A DNA stretch of 64,000 nucleotides from Bradyrhizobium sp. CCBAU 051011 (GTDB lineage: Bacteria; Pseudomonadota; Alphaproteobacteria; Rhizobiales; Xanthobacteraceae), in NCBI RefSeq assembly GCF_009930815.1, contig NZ_CP022222.1:8474501-8538500 (forward strand), given 5' to 3'. Positions 49,028-57,780 of this stretch are shown in pieces. Positions within the stretch are counted from its first letter, which is position 1. Every line of letters starts with the position of its first letter. Under the pieces are notes generated by a model that was not told where the DNA came from, ran no database searches, and saw nothing but the letters and a program-made list of their open reading frames with translations. Both the position numbers and the translations under genes were made by a program.

Positions 49028-50205
49028 TTGACTGCACTCCATTGCACGACCGGCCGCATCGCCTCCCAGGAGCGATAGCGGCCGAGGTGACCCGCATGCG
49101 CAATCTCAATTCGCATCAACTCGCCACCGTGGCGTTGATGAAGGTCCGAGAGTAGCGCCTCGGTCTCCAGCGTGACGGCATGCGCAACCACCCTTACTCT
49201 CGGCTCAATGCGCGACCACACCGCATCGAACATCCTAGCGTCGAGCCCTCCGCCGATGAAGACGGCTTGCGGTGTCTCAAGGCGTGAGAGGATATCAGGC
49301 GCTATTCCCTCGACGATGGCGATCCGATGCGTCAGACCGAAGGTTGCCGCGTTGCCGCGGATATTCGCTACGCGATTAGACCGCGCTTCGATGGCGATCG
49401 CCGTGCCACCACAGAGAGCCCATTCTACCGAGATCGAACCTGAACCGGCGCCAATGTCCCATAATCTGTCGCCGGATCTCGGCGCCAGCGACGAAAGCGC
49501 GAGCGCGCGCATCGGCCGCTTGGTGATCTGGCCGTCATGCACGAAGAGCGCGTCTGAAAGGCCGGAGCTGCGCGGAACGCCGTGCGGTCCATTGGTTTCC
49601 AGCGCAACTGCCACCGGCCCCGCGCCGCCATCTGCGGCGTAGCTGTCGGCCCGATATTGCGCCACGGATTCGCGGGGACCGCCGAGCGCGGTGAGCGTCC
49701 ATAGCCGTGAATTGCCCCAGCCGCGCGCCGTCAACCATTTGGCCAGATCGCCGGGCGCCTTGCCGTCGCGCACGAGACAAATGATGCGCGCTCCATGTGT
49801 CAGATGCGGCACCAGGCGTTCGAATGGCGCCGCGTGGATTCCAAGACAGACGACAGATTCGAGCCGCCATCCGAGCCGCGCCGAGGCAAGCGAGAATGTC
49901 GAGAGCGCGGGATGCGCAATCCATTCGCTCTTGCTGAGCCGTTCCGCGAGACTGGCTCCTACGCCGTACCAGGACGGATCGCCCGAGGCGAGCACCACCG
50001 TCGGACGACCGCGGCAGGCCAGCACGCAATCTGTCTCGAACGGCGCCGCCCAGGGACGGCCGCGGTCGGAAATCCCTGCCAGCGCGAGATGCCGTTCGCC
50101 GCCAAACACCGTCTCGGCTTCCGCAAGCGCCTTTCGGCTTGCATCCGAGAGGCCGGCAAGGCCATCTTCGCCAATGCCGATGATCGTCAGCCAGGGATCA
50201 TGCAT
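49024..50205 (-). CDS. cobL: Precorrin-6Y C5,15-methyltransferase (decarboxylating) CobL
   Basis: CobL is a bifunctional enzyme that methylates C5 and C15 and decarboxylates the acetate on ring C. The CbiE-like half starts WLTIIGIGEDGLAGL and has LASGDPSWYGVG. The CbiT-like half has LWDIGAGSGSISVEWAL and FIGGGLD. The start is the ATG at 50205, preceded by GAGGGCG, giving about 393 residues. This start codon overlaps that of cobK on the opposite strand. Confidence 0.92.
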   Translation of the reverse strand: MHDPWLTIIGIGEDGLAGLSDASRKALAEAETVFGGERHLALAGISDRGRPWAAPFETDCVLACRGRPTVVLASGDPSWYGVGASLAERLSKSEWIAHPALSTFSLASARLGWRLESVVCLGIHAAPFERLVPHLTHGARIICLVRDGKAPGDLAKWLTARGWGNSRLWTLTALGGPRESVAQYRADSYAADGGAGPVAVALETNGPHGVPRSSGLSDALFVHDGQITKRPMRALALSSLAPRSGDRLWDIGAGSGSISVEWALCGGTAIAIEARSNRVANIRGNAATFGLTHRIAIVEGIAPDILSRLETPQAVFIGGGLDARMFDAVWSRIEPRVRVVAHAVTLETEALLSDLHQRHGGELMRIEIAHAGHLGRYRSWEAMRPVVQWSAVK

Positions 50206-50953
50206 GATGTGCGCCCTCATTCTGGGCGGAACAAGCGATGCCAATCTGCTCGCAGACGCTGTGGCGCGCGCGGGGTGTGATGCGATCTATTCCTATGGAG
50301 GTCGCACCCGCGCCCCCGTGAACCAGCCGCTGCCGACCCGCATCGGAGGGTTCGGCGGCGTGAATGGCCTTGCCGAGTTCATTCGGCGCGAGGAAATAAC
50401 GCACCTTGTCGATGCAACCCATCCCTTCGCGGCCGAAATGAGCCGTAATGCGGTTGCAGCGTGCGAGATGACCGGAACACCGCTGATCGCGCTCGAGCGC
50501 GCGCCCTGGGCAAAAGGGACCGGCGACACCTGGATCGAGGCCGCGGATATCTCCTCCGCTACGGCAGCATTGCCGAACAATCGCGCGCGGGTATTTCTTG
50601 CGATCGGACGCCAGCACATCGCACCTTTCAGCGCCAGGCCGCAGCACGCCTACACTTTGCGGTTTGTCGATCCTCCCGATGGACCACTGCCGTTTCCGGA
50701 CGTCGATGTCATCGTGTCGCGCGGACCGTTCACCCTCGCCGGCGAATTGGAGATGATGCGTGCGCGCGGCATCGAATGGGTTGTTGCCCGCAACTCCGGT
50801 GGAGCGGGCGCGCGCGCCAAGATCGACGCCGCGCGCGAGCTCGGCCTTCCCGTCGTGATGCTCAAGCGGCCCGAATTGCCTGACAGGCCCCGAGTCGAAA
50901 GCGTGGCGGAGGTCATGCAATGGCTCCGTCATCGGGCATGCCTCGGTGCATAG
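50204..50953 (+). CDS. cobK: Precorrin-6A reductase CobK
   Basis: CobK reduces precorrin-6A with NADPH. It has 249 residues: MMCALILGGTSDANLLADA, YGGRTRAP, FGGVNGLAEFI, HLVDATHPFAAEMS and IVSRGPFTLAGELEMM are all characteristic. It is the only cob gene of the run on the plus strand. Its start overlaps the cobL start, and its 3' end overlaps the cobJ 3' end by 25 bases. Its promoter must lie within cobL. Confidence 0.92.
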   Translation: MMCALILGGTSDANLLADAVARAGCDAIYSYGGRTRAPVNQPLPTRIGGFGGVNGLAEFIRREEITHLVDATHPFAAEMSRNAVAACEMTGTPLIALERAPWAKGTGDTWIEAADISSATAALPNNRARVFLAIGRQHIAPFSARPQHAYTLRFVDPPDGPLPFPDVDVIVSRGPFTLAGELEMMRARGIEWVVARNSGGAGARAKIDAARELGLPVVMLKRPELPDRPRVESVAEVMQWLRHRACLGA

Positions 50954-51663
50954 ACCCAGCGGCCGACGCGGCGCGTTGCCGAATTACCGACGATGACAAG
51001 GGTTCGCATGTCGGCCATCTCGGGCCGTGCCTCGCGCAGCATCACGGTTTCAATTCGCTCCGCGACCGTGCTGACCGCATGGGCGAAGATCACGAGGCGC
51101 TCGCCGCAACCTGCCTCCTTCAGCACCGAGAGCGCGCGTTCAAAACCCTCGGGCCGGCTCACTGAGCGCGGATTGTACATCGCGATCGCAAAGTCGGCTT
51201 CGGAGGCAAGCCGCAAGCGTTTCTCGATCATCGACCACGGCTTCAGATTATCGGAGAGATTGATCGCGCAAAAATCGTGGCCGAGCGGCGCGCCGGCGCG
51301 CGCGGCGGCTGCCAGCATTGCAGTTACGCCGGGCATAACGCGGATTGCAAGCCCATGCCATTGAGACGAGACTTCAAGTGCTTCGAACACAGCCGCTGCC
51401 ATGGCGAAAACACCTGGGTCGCCCGAAGAAACCATGACAACACGGCGTCCTTCCGATGCCAGCTGCAAGGCATCGCTTGCGCGCTGCAACTCCATGCGAT
51501 TGTCTGATGGATGCAGCGTCAGTCCTTCACGCGGGGCTACTCGCGCGACGTATGGCGCATAGCCCACGACGTCGGTCGCGGCGGCGAGCGCGGCGGAGAC
51601 TTCCGGCGTGACTAGCGCCTGGTCGCCCGGCCCAAGTCCCGCGATGGTCAATATGCCCGTCAT
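50929..51663 (-). CDS. cobJ: Precorrin-3B C17-methyltransferase CobJ
   Basis: CobJ methylates C17 and contracts the corrin ring of precorrin-3B. From the ATG at 51663 (overlapping the cobI stop, ATGA) it has 244 residues. TIAGLGPGDQALVTPE, VSSGDPGVFAMAAAVFEA, VMPGVTAMLAAAARAGAPLGHDF and AMYNPRSVSRP are family signatures. Sequence upstream of this start is the cobI reading frame's shadow. Confidence 0.92.
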   Translation of the reverse strand: MTGILTIAGLGPGDQALVTPEVSAALAAATDVVGYAPYVARVAPREGLTLHPSDNRMELQRASDALQLASEGRRVVMVSSGDPGVFAMAAAVFEALEVSSQWHGLAIRVMPGVTAMLAAAARAGAPLGHDFCAINLSDNLKPWSMIEKRLRLASEADFAIAMYNPRSVSRPEGFERALSVLKEAGCGERLVIFAHAVSTVAERIETVMLREARPEMADMRTLVIVGNSATRRVGRWVYAPRHAR

Positions 51664-52391
51664 TCGGCCGCCTCCATCCGGCGTCCCCGCCCATGCACGA
51701 GCACAATCGCGAAATAGGGGCACTCGGTCTCGTCCACGTCCTCCAGCCGCGCGACGCGCTCGGCCGGCATAGTGCCGCGTTCGATCAGCCATGCCTCGCC
51801 AAGGCGGCCGGCGCCGGCAAGCGCGCGGCGCACCTTCTTCAGATTGCGCCCGGTCTTCATGATGACGAGCGCATCGGAATTGCGCGCGCGTTGCTCGAGC
51901 TCTTGTTCCGACAGCGTACCCATCAGTACCGTCATCACATCGTCGCCGAGGGCGATCGGCAGGCCGACCGAATTCCAGCAGCCAGCCATGCCGGGAATGC
52001 CGGCGATCACCTCGATCTCGACGCGGCGCTGCAGACGTGCACGGAGGTGCATGAAGGAACCGTAGAAGTAGGGATCGCCCTCGCAGAGAACGACGATGTC
52101 GGCCGCGCGGGCGATCCGCGCAAGACGCTCCGCCCACTCGTCGTAAAAGCCGGCAAGGAGGCCAACATATTCCGGACTATCGAAGGCGATCTCCGTAGTG
52201 ACCGGATACTCCATCGGATATTCGCAGACGTCCTTTGCCAGTAGTCCATCGACGATGCGGCGCGCCTGGCCAGCCCGTCCTTTCTTCCGGAAATAGGCAA
52301 CGTGCTTGGCCGCACGGACCTCACGATCGGCGCGCACGCTCATGAGGTCCGGATTTCCTGGCCCGAGGCCGCAACAGATGATGCGCCCCAT
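51660..52391 (-). CDS. cobI: Precorrin-2 C20-methyltransferase CobI
   Basis: CobI is an SAM-dependent methylase acting at C20 of precorrin-2. It has 243 residues: GLGPGNPDLMSVRADREVR, VVLCEGDPYFYGSFMHL and VIAGIPGMAGCWNSVGLPIALGDD. It overlaps cobJ and lies two bases after cobH. Confidence 0.92.
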   Translation of the reverse strand: MGRIICCGLGPGNPDLMSVRADREVRAAKHVAYFRKKGRAGQARRIVDGLLAKDVCEYPMEYPVTTEIAFDSPEYVGLLAGFYDEWAERLARIARAADIVVLCEGDPYFYGSFMHLRARLQRRVEIEVIAGIPGMAGCWNSVGLPIALGDDVMTVLMGTLSEQELEQRARNSDALVIMKTGRNLKKVRRALAGAGRLGEAWLIERGTMPAERVARLEDVDETECPYFAIVLVHGRGRRMEAAE

Positions 52392-52393
52392 AG

Positions 52394-53023
52394 CTATTCG
52401 TTCCGGCTCGCCAGCGCGTTCACGGCGGCGACCGTGATTGCGGAGCCGCCAAGGCGCCCCTCGACCGTCAGCGCCGGCGCAGGCTGGTCAACCATCAGCG
52501 CAAGCTTGGCTTCAGCCGCGCCAACAAAGCCGACCGGACAACCGATGATCGCTGCAGGTCTTGGACAGTTGCGATCCTCCAGCATGTTGAGCAGGTGAAA
52601 GAGCGCGGTCGGCGCATTGCCGATAGCGACGATCGCGCCGTCCAGATGCGGCCTCCACAATTCCAGCGCTGCGGCTGAGCGGGTATTGCGCATGGATTGC
52701 GCGAGGGAGGGAACCTTGGGATCGTCAAGCGTACAGATGATGGCGTTGCCGGCCGGCAGGCGCGCACGCGTAATTCCCTCCGACACCATGCGTGCGTCGC
52801 AGAGGATAGGCGCGGCGTTCTGCAGCGCAGCCCGCGCGATGCGCGCCATGCCGGGCGTGAAGCGGATGCAGGATTCGAGACTCACCATGCCGGCGGCATG
52901 GACCATCCGCACGACCACTGGCTCCTCGTCGGCAGAAAATCGCTCAAGGTTCGCCTCCGCGCGAATGGTGGCGAAGGATTGACGGTAGATCGTCGCACCA
53001 TCGGTTTCATAGACGTGCGTCAT
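52394..53023 (-). CDS. cobH: Precorrin-8X methylmutase CobH
   Basis: CobH moves the C11 methyl to C12 to make hydrogenobyrinate. It has 209 residues, with RMVHAAGMVSLESCIRF carrying the catalytic His, then GNAPTALFHLLNMLED, and GCPVGFVGAAEAK. The start overlaps the cobG stop by one base. Confidence 0.93.
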   Translation of the reverse strand: MTHVYETDGATIYRQSFATIRAEANLERFSADEEPVVVRMVHAAGMVSLESCIRFTPGMARIARAALQNAAPILCDARMVSEGITRARLPAGNAIICTLDDPKVPSLAQSMRNTRSAAALELWRPHLDGAIVAIGNAPTALFHLLNMLEDRNCPRPAAIIGCPVGFVGAAEAKLALMVDQPAPALTVEGRLGGSAITVAAVNALASRNE

Positions 53024-54186
53024 CAGGGCGCTCCCGTTAGAACGGAAGGATCCGCGATCATTCGGCCTGCGCTTACTCCACGCTGGCTAGGCGTATCCCT
53101 CGTTGAGCCGCTGCGGATGACATCAAATCCCTCGCGGGTCGCAACAAGGGTGAGCGCAGCAGTCCCCGAATGAGCACAGCCTTTGGCACAGCCAGAGACG
53201 TGAAGCCTCTCGTCCGCGGCAATATGCGACGCAAGCGACGCTGCAAGTGCACGAGTGTCGCAGTGCGCCTCACAGCAGGCGGGCGCACCGCTGCAGGCGA
53301 CGACGCGCAGGATCGGATCGTCCGCTTGGGTGACGAGGCTCTCGCAGTGGGGCATTTCGCGCAATCCTTCCGCCACAATCATGCGCCAGGGCGTCATCCG
53401 TAATCCTTGCGAGCATCCGGCAAGATGGCTGAGAGCGGCATGTGTCAGCTGTCCGAAAGCCGCAGCGACCATCGCGCCTTGCGGATAAAGTCCGGGACGC
53501 GGCTCCGCGATCATGCAAGCCGGCTTGACGTTGCTACGAAGCGCGTCGGGCAGTTTTGCGCCAGCCCCGACATGCGCTTTCATTCGCCCTCTCCCCTCCC
53601 TGGCTCCGCCCGAGTCGACGAACCACTCGGCAAGCGCGAGCGCAACGCTTACCGCTTCTGTCCGTGAGACGGGACGACCATGCTCCGCACCGTCGGCACG
53701 CACGATCAGCTCTCCCGCGATGCTGCGCTCGATCCGGATGTCGGCGGAGGCGCCGGCCAGCGCGGGCTCTGTGCTGCAATCAACGGCGAAGCCGAATTTG
53801 GTCGGCAGGTCGGGCGGTCCCATCACAAGCCCGCGTTCAAGTTCTGCTGCGAGAAAACAGGTATCGTCACTGGCGCTCCAGAAGGGCGAGACAAGGATGT
53901 TGCGCCGCGCTTCCGACTCCGCATCGGGATCGAGCAAGTGCAGCCGTGAGAGTTCCTCGATCAAGGGCCGATGACCTTGATCACTGACACCCCTGATTTG
54001 CAGGTTGCCCCGGCTGGTCAGATCGATCAGGCCGTTGCCGTAGCGCTCGGACAGCACCGCAATTCCCGCTGCCTGCTTCGGAGCCAGCCGGCCACCGTGC
54101 GGCCGGATGCGAACCACGAGCCCATCTCCCGACCGCATCGGCCGTAAGGCGCTGGGGCACCAGCCCTTGATCGCAACAGCGCTCAT
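53023..54186 (-). CDS. cobG: Precorrin-3B synthase CobG
   Basis: CobG is an Fe-S monooxygenase of the aerobic route related to sulfite reductase. From the ATG at 54186 (ATGA overlap with the upstream gene) it has 387 residues. GLVVRIRPHGGRL and GLIDLTSRGNLQIRGV begin the ferredoxin-like half. The cluster ligands are in CSGAPACCEAHCDTRALA and HVSGCAKGCAH. Its presence shows the oxygen-dependent pathway is used. Confidence 0.92.
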   Translation of the reverse strand: MSAVAIKGWCPSALRPMRSGDGLVVRIRPHGGRLAPKQAAGIAVLSERYGNGLIDLTSRGNLQIRGVSDQGHRPLIEELSRLHLLDPDAESEARRNILVSPFWSASDDTCFLAAELERGLVMGPPDLPTKFGFAVDCSTEPALAGASADIRIERSIAGELIVRADGAEHGRPVSRTEAVSVALALAEWFVDSGGAREGRGRMKAHVGAGAKLPDALRSNVKPACMIAEPRPGLYPQGAMVAAAFGQLTHAALSHLAGCSQGLRMTPWRMIVAEGLREMPHCESLVTQADDPILRVVACSGAPACCEAHCDTRALAASLASHIAADERLHVSGCAKGCAHSGTAALTLVATREGFDVIRSGSTRDTPSQRGVSAGRMIADPSVLTGAP

Positions 54187-54998
54187 GAAGCCTCCCGCAG
54201 CGCGACCGCAATCGAATTGCGCCGTGTCCTCCAGGGCGAAGCTTGATTCAAACGGGTGAAGCAAGTCTCGATCGCCGCAAGCGCCGCCGGATTCTCGCGC
54301 GCCATGAAAGTGCGCACGTTGTCGCTGCCAAGCATCGCGTCGTAATAGAGATCGAAGAGATGCGTGGGCACCGCATCGGCAAGATGTGCAAAGCTGGCCA
54401 TATGCTCTAGCGTGGCAGCGATTTCCGCCGCGCCCCGAAAGCCGTGGCGCATCATCCCGGACATCCATTTGGGTTGACCGCACGCGCACGCACAACGCGC
54501 GAAATTTCCTCGGTCAACGAGCGAGCACGCGGCTGATCGGGATGTGTCGCGTAGGTGGTAGAGCGATGGTGTGGCCGCGCCGAGGCGCGCCGCCGCGGGC
54601 GCAAGGCCCGCCTCATGCACGGCATAGTCTGCGGCGAGCAGCAGATCCGTTTCATGGTAATCGGTGGAAATGCGGGCAAGCGATTGTTTGCGGAAGATCT
54701 CCGGCCGGCTGCGCCACGGCACGATGCCGTCGGCCGTCGCCGCATAGGCCGCAGCACCGGCGATCACGTCCGGCGCGTTTATGTCGGACAGGCGGCCGCA
54801 GACGTAAGACCACCGTCCAGGCGCGCTGAGCGCGCAACCCTGGCTACAAGCAGACAGGCATTCGACCGGAACCACGTGGACGTCTTCCGGCACGCCGGCG
54901 AGAATGGCGCTGTGCAGACGCGCGCCTGGCGTGATTTTGCCTTCTCTTACGGGTTGGTCGGCACGGCAGGTGATGCAGACATGAAGCGTGACGGTCAT
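54183..54998 (-). CDS. Chimera of a DUF1636 metal-binding protein and the CobN C-terminus
   Basis: Residues 1 to about 105 are a DUF1636 protein: HVCITCRADQP, VVPVECLSACSQGCALSAPG and WSYVCGRL, with paired Cys likely binding Fe-S or metal. From about 110 the sequence is the end of the cobaltochelatase large subunit CobN (DYHETDLLLAADYAVHEAG, PKWMSGMMRHGFRGAAEIA, TRRNSIAVAL). About 1000 residues of CobN and any cobW are deleted. Between roughly 54542 and 54472 the frame is shifted and then restored: the expected PRARSLTEEISRVVRARAVN is read in another frame there. GGAGGG precedes the ATG. Cobalt insertion by this product is very unlikely. Confidence 0.75.
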   Translation of the reverse strand: MTVTLHVCITCRADQPVREGKITPGARLHSAILAGVPEDVHVVPVECLSACSQGCALSAPGRWSYVCGRLSDINAPDVIAGAAAYAATADGIVPWRSRPEIFRKQSLARISTDYHETDLLLAADYAVHEAGLAPAAARLGAATPSLYHLRDTSRSAACSLVDRGNFARCACACGQPKWMSGMMRHGFRGAAEIAATLEHMASFAHLADAVPTHLFDLYYDAMLGSDNVRTFMARENPAALAAIETCFTRLNQASPWRTRRNSIAVALREAS

Positions 54999-55094
54999 CG
55001 CCCTCCTCGATTTTTGGCGGAGGCGATGAGGCGCACGAACCGGAGACACTACGGTTCGTTGCCGTCGCGGAGCACCCCGTCCGCCGGTCTCAAG

Positions 55095-55300
55095 TCTCTG
55101 CGCTGGCAGGTCTCCCGGCTTGCGGAGCAGGTTTTCCCTTCGATCTCCACCTTCCCAACCCTTGACGGGTCAGTGGCTCCTAGAGATCTCTCCGGTCACG
55201 GTCGCGGGGGCGGCTGCGCTTCAGGTCCAAGCTTCGCGGCTAGAGCCCTATCGCATTCCCTCTTCGCCTGTCCTAGGACAGGAACCAACGCCACCCCACC
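55095..55300 (-). promoter_or_regulatory. Cobalamin riboswitch heading the cobG-cobM operon
   Basis: On the minus strand the aptamer landmarks are visible: AAGAGGGAATGCG, GCCGCCCCCGCGACCGTGA, AGCCACTGAC, GGGTTGGGAAGGTGG and GCAAGCCGGGAGACCTGCC. It ends about 100 bases before the DUF1636/CobN start. It is predicted to repress the cobN'-cobGHIJLEM transcript when B12 is abundant. Confidence 0.92.
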
Positions 55301-55342
55301 ATTTGCCCAAGCGTGCAGCTTGTCAAGCCGTAGAGCGTGCTC

Positions 55343-55705
55343 ATGACTTCCGAACCTGATGCCGCTGAGGACGAAACCGTGACCTCTGAAGCCTCGCTGG
55401 ACGCCCACCATGCGGCCAAAATGGCGAAGAAAAAAAGCAGCGCGCGACCGGATGATAGCCGCCAAGAGCGGTGAGAAGGGACTCATCATCGTCCACACCT
55501 GCGCGAGCAAAGGGAAATCCTCCTTGGCTCTCGGCATGATCATGCGGTGCGTTGCGCATGGCTTTCCCTGCGCCATGATGCAATTCATCAAAGGTGCGTG
55601 GGACACCGGCGAGCGCCCGCTGCTGACCAGACATTTTGGTGAATTGTGTCGCGCCAACTGGGAACATCGGCGATCGGCGAAGGAATTTACCACTCGACGA
55701 TAGCC
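55343..55705 (+). pseudogene. Corrinoid adenosyltransferase CobO, frameshifted and truncated
   Basis: The gene starts MTSEPDAAEDETV...AAKMAKKK and should continue ARDRMIAAKSGEKGLIIVHT, but a run of seven A's (one too many) at about 55429-55436 changes the frame. The P-loop GKGKSS is read as ASKGKSSLALGM. FPCAMMQFIKGAWDTGERPLLT matches, then the frame is lost again near the GEGFTW motif and the final third is missing. It faces away from the cob operon. Confidence 0.8.
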
Positions 55706-56858
55706 TAGGTTTCAACTTTCCATCCAGAGCCTTCATCGCGTGTCAACTCGTAGGTCAACAAATCAGGATGCTGACCGCGATGCATTTGATGCGAACCTGG
55801 CGATTGGCCGAAGCGCAACTGGTAAATGCCATGCCTGTCCTTAGGAAAAAAGCTTTTCTGCCGGCCCACTATCGTTGCGGAATAATAGGCCGCTGACAGA
55901 CATCAACTAATCCGATGGGCCGTTCTGACCTATCGATGGATTGGTGCGAGGACGCGGCGCCGCCCCCTGAATTCATGGGCGTGAGTGAGATCAAATGCAA
56001 GATCTGCAAGCTGGCGCTCCTGCTCGCCAAAAAAATGCCCGGCCTCCTTTTCGGCGGCCGGGCGGAAGTCAGTCTGGGGGGGAGCGACGCTGCTACACAT
56101 CGCACCAGCTTCCGTCGGCAGAGGGAGGGTGCCGGCGGTTCATTTACGGCGGGGGCATTCGCCGTTAACTTTAGCCACGGGAAGGCCGATATACGTTCCA
56201 AATGAAATCAGGTTTCGCTTCCTTCTGCTCTATTCAGGGAATTCGGCCCAACGATCGCGTGAAGCTCGACAAGTGCGTCGGTCACGTAATCTTGAGGCGA
56301 TCATCAAAGATATGCTTCAAGATGAACCCACCGAAAAGAGGCTGTCCGCCAATGCTTCGCCCACCTGTGATCACTCATCCGCGATGGAAGTGACGTCCGA
56401 GTATGTGTGCCATTTGCACCAGACTATGCTCGCTTTCTAACAGCATTCCGCAAAACTGGTGAAATCGATTGTTTCGATGGGATGCATCTATGCTGTTGAT
56501 ACATAAAGACATGCGTTCAGCGACCCTTGATCTAAATCGCCTCATTCGCGCAGGACGCTCTGGTGACCAGGCGTAAGCTCTGGCCGAATTGCAATCCATT
56601 TTACCAAGACATCGCGGTGGCCGACTTTTTTGCGCGGCCTCGGCCCGTTTCCCATCTGCAAGGCCCGCTGCGTGTTTGCGCTGCTTTCGGATCAGCCAGC
56701 GCACGCGGCGGAAACCCCACAATTGCGAGTCTAGGGCTCAATCGCGAAAGACCGCTGAGAGGGCATGTTGGCCGACGGCTGGTGCGAAGCTACTCATCGA
56801 GGCTTGCACGGACACGGCTCGCAAACAGCGAAGCACCCGGCTCATCATGGCGCAGGAT
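55706..56858. other. Gene-poor stretch
   Basis: No gene is supported. A strong minus-strand terminator lies at 56029-56063, implying a short minus-strand transcript from the 56.1-56.3 kb area whose product I cannot recognise. Confidence 0.35.
56029..56063 (-). terminator. Rho-independent terminator, minus strand
   Basis: On the minus strand GCCCGGCC and GGCCGGGC form a perfect eight-base-pair stem around an 11-base loop, followed by A and seven T's. Confidence 0.7.
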
Positions 56859-56874
56859 TGTTTGGTGGCCGACA
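56859..56874. promoter_or_regulatory. NifA-type upstream activator site
   Basis: TGT-TTGGTGGCCG-ACA is an exact TGT-N10-ACA match. It ends about 106 bases upstream of the -24/-12 promoter at 56980, within the usual NifA distance. Confidence 0.6.
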
Positions 56875-56979
56875 AAGTCTCGCTACGCAACGTGGTAATT
56901 GCGACACTATTCTCAATCCAAGAATGTCGCGCGGCCGTTCCCTGGGCCGACTAGACGCAGATCATCGGCAGCTTTCGAG

Positions 56980-56995
56980 CGGCACGTCGTTTGCA
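56980..56995 (+). promoter_or_regulatory. Sigma-54 (-24/-12) promoter of a candidate small RNA
   Basis: CGGCACGTCGTTTGCA has the required GG-N10-GC spacing and differs from TGGCACG-N4-TTGCA only at the first base. The expected start, about 12 bases after GC, falls at 57006, exactly where a chain of hairpins begins. Confidence 0.65.
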
Positions 56996-57005
56996 AGGGT
57001 GATAT

Positions 57006-57109
57006 TGGGCATGGACACGGACCTTCAGCCGTGCCGATGCCCGCAACCTTCAGGTTGCAGCCCGACGCACCTCTTGCTTCTCCCTTTAGCAAAGTGCGTC
57101 GGGCTTTTT
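57006..57109 (+). ncRNA. Candidate NifA/sigma-54-dependent small RNA
   Basis: About 104 bases fold into three consecutive hairpins. The first is GGGCAT/ATGCCC (57007-57042) with an inner CACGG/CCGTG stem. The second is GCAACC-TTCA-GGTTGC (57043-57058). The third is an 11-base-pair terminator stem ending in five T's. ACCTTCAG occurs unpaired in loop 1 and again across hairpin 2. There is no convincing ORF with a ribosome site. The 5' end coincides with the start predicted from the sigma-54 promoter. Target and Rfam family are unknown. Confidence 0.6.
57060..57109 (+). terminator. Rho-independent terminator of the candidate small RNA
   Basis: GCCCGACGCAC and GTGCGTCGGGC form a perfect 11-base-pair stem around a 23-base loop, followed by TTTTT. 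Confidence 0.85.
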
Positions 57110-57780
57110 CGGTCATACAGACACGCCCTTGCAAGAACACCCCCTTGCCTATGGCAACGCCTGTCTTGACCATGCACGCTGCTCTGTATCCGGATTTTCG
57201 TATTCGGGATTCGACAATGCACGAGACAACCTTTCGGCGAGCCACCTGAGAGGTTCCCAAACTGATAGATTCCCGTCGATTTAGCTCGGTGGGCTAAGAC
57301 GTGAAGTCGTGTGCGATCGAGGACCCAACAGCGCAGAGCTCGGCGGCATCAAGGAATCGGCTGGGCCACTCCGAAAACCTGCCTACGGGTCTACCGCCGA
57401 TCGATTACGTCCTTATGGCCGATGACATAGTCCCCTCCTTTACGGTTGAGCGGGTCAAGTATCAGGGACGAAACAACCGACCGTATCGCGCTAGATCAAC
57501 ATCGGAAGCATCTGCCCAGGGCGCGCGAGGACAAGGCGCTACGATCAAGCGTTACAGCCGCGATTCCGACATCCGCTCGACGCGGCGCGGATCCGGCCTT
57601 TCGTCGTCGTCAGAAGCGCCGGGCTGACGCCATCGACCACCTCAGTTGTGCTTTTCAGGTAACAGCGGCCTGATCTCGGCCAAGCCCGCGATCGCATCAC
57701 AACCAGAATGCTCGCGATCAGGATAATGAAATTCTTTTCGAAGATTTGATGGCGGGTTCAGAAGGCAATCAGATCGTTCC
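57110..57780. other. Gap between the small RNA and fixN
   Basis: No gene is supported. The genes normally following fixN (fixO, fixQ, fixP) are not here on the minus strand. Confidence 0.4.
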
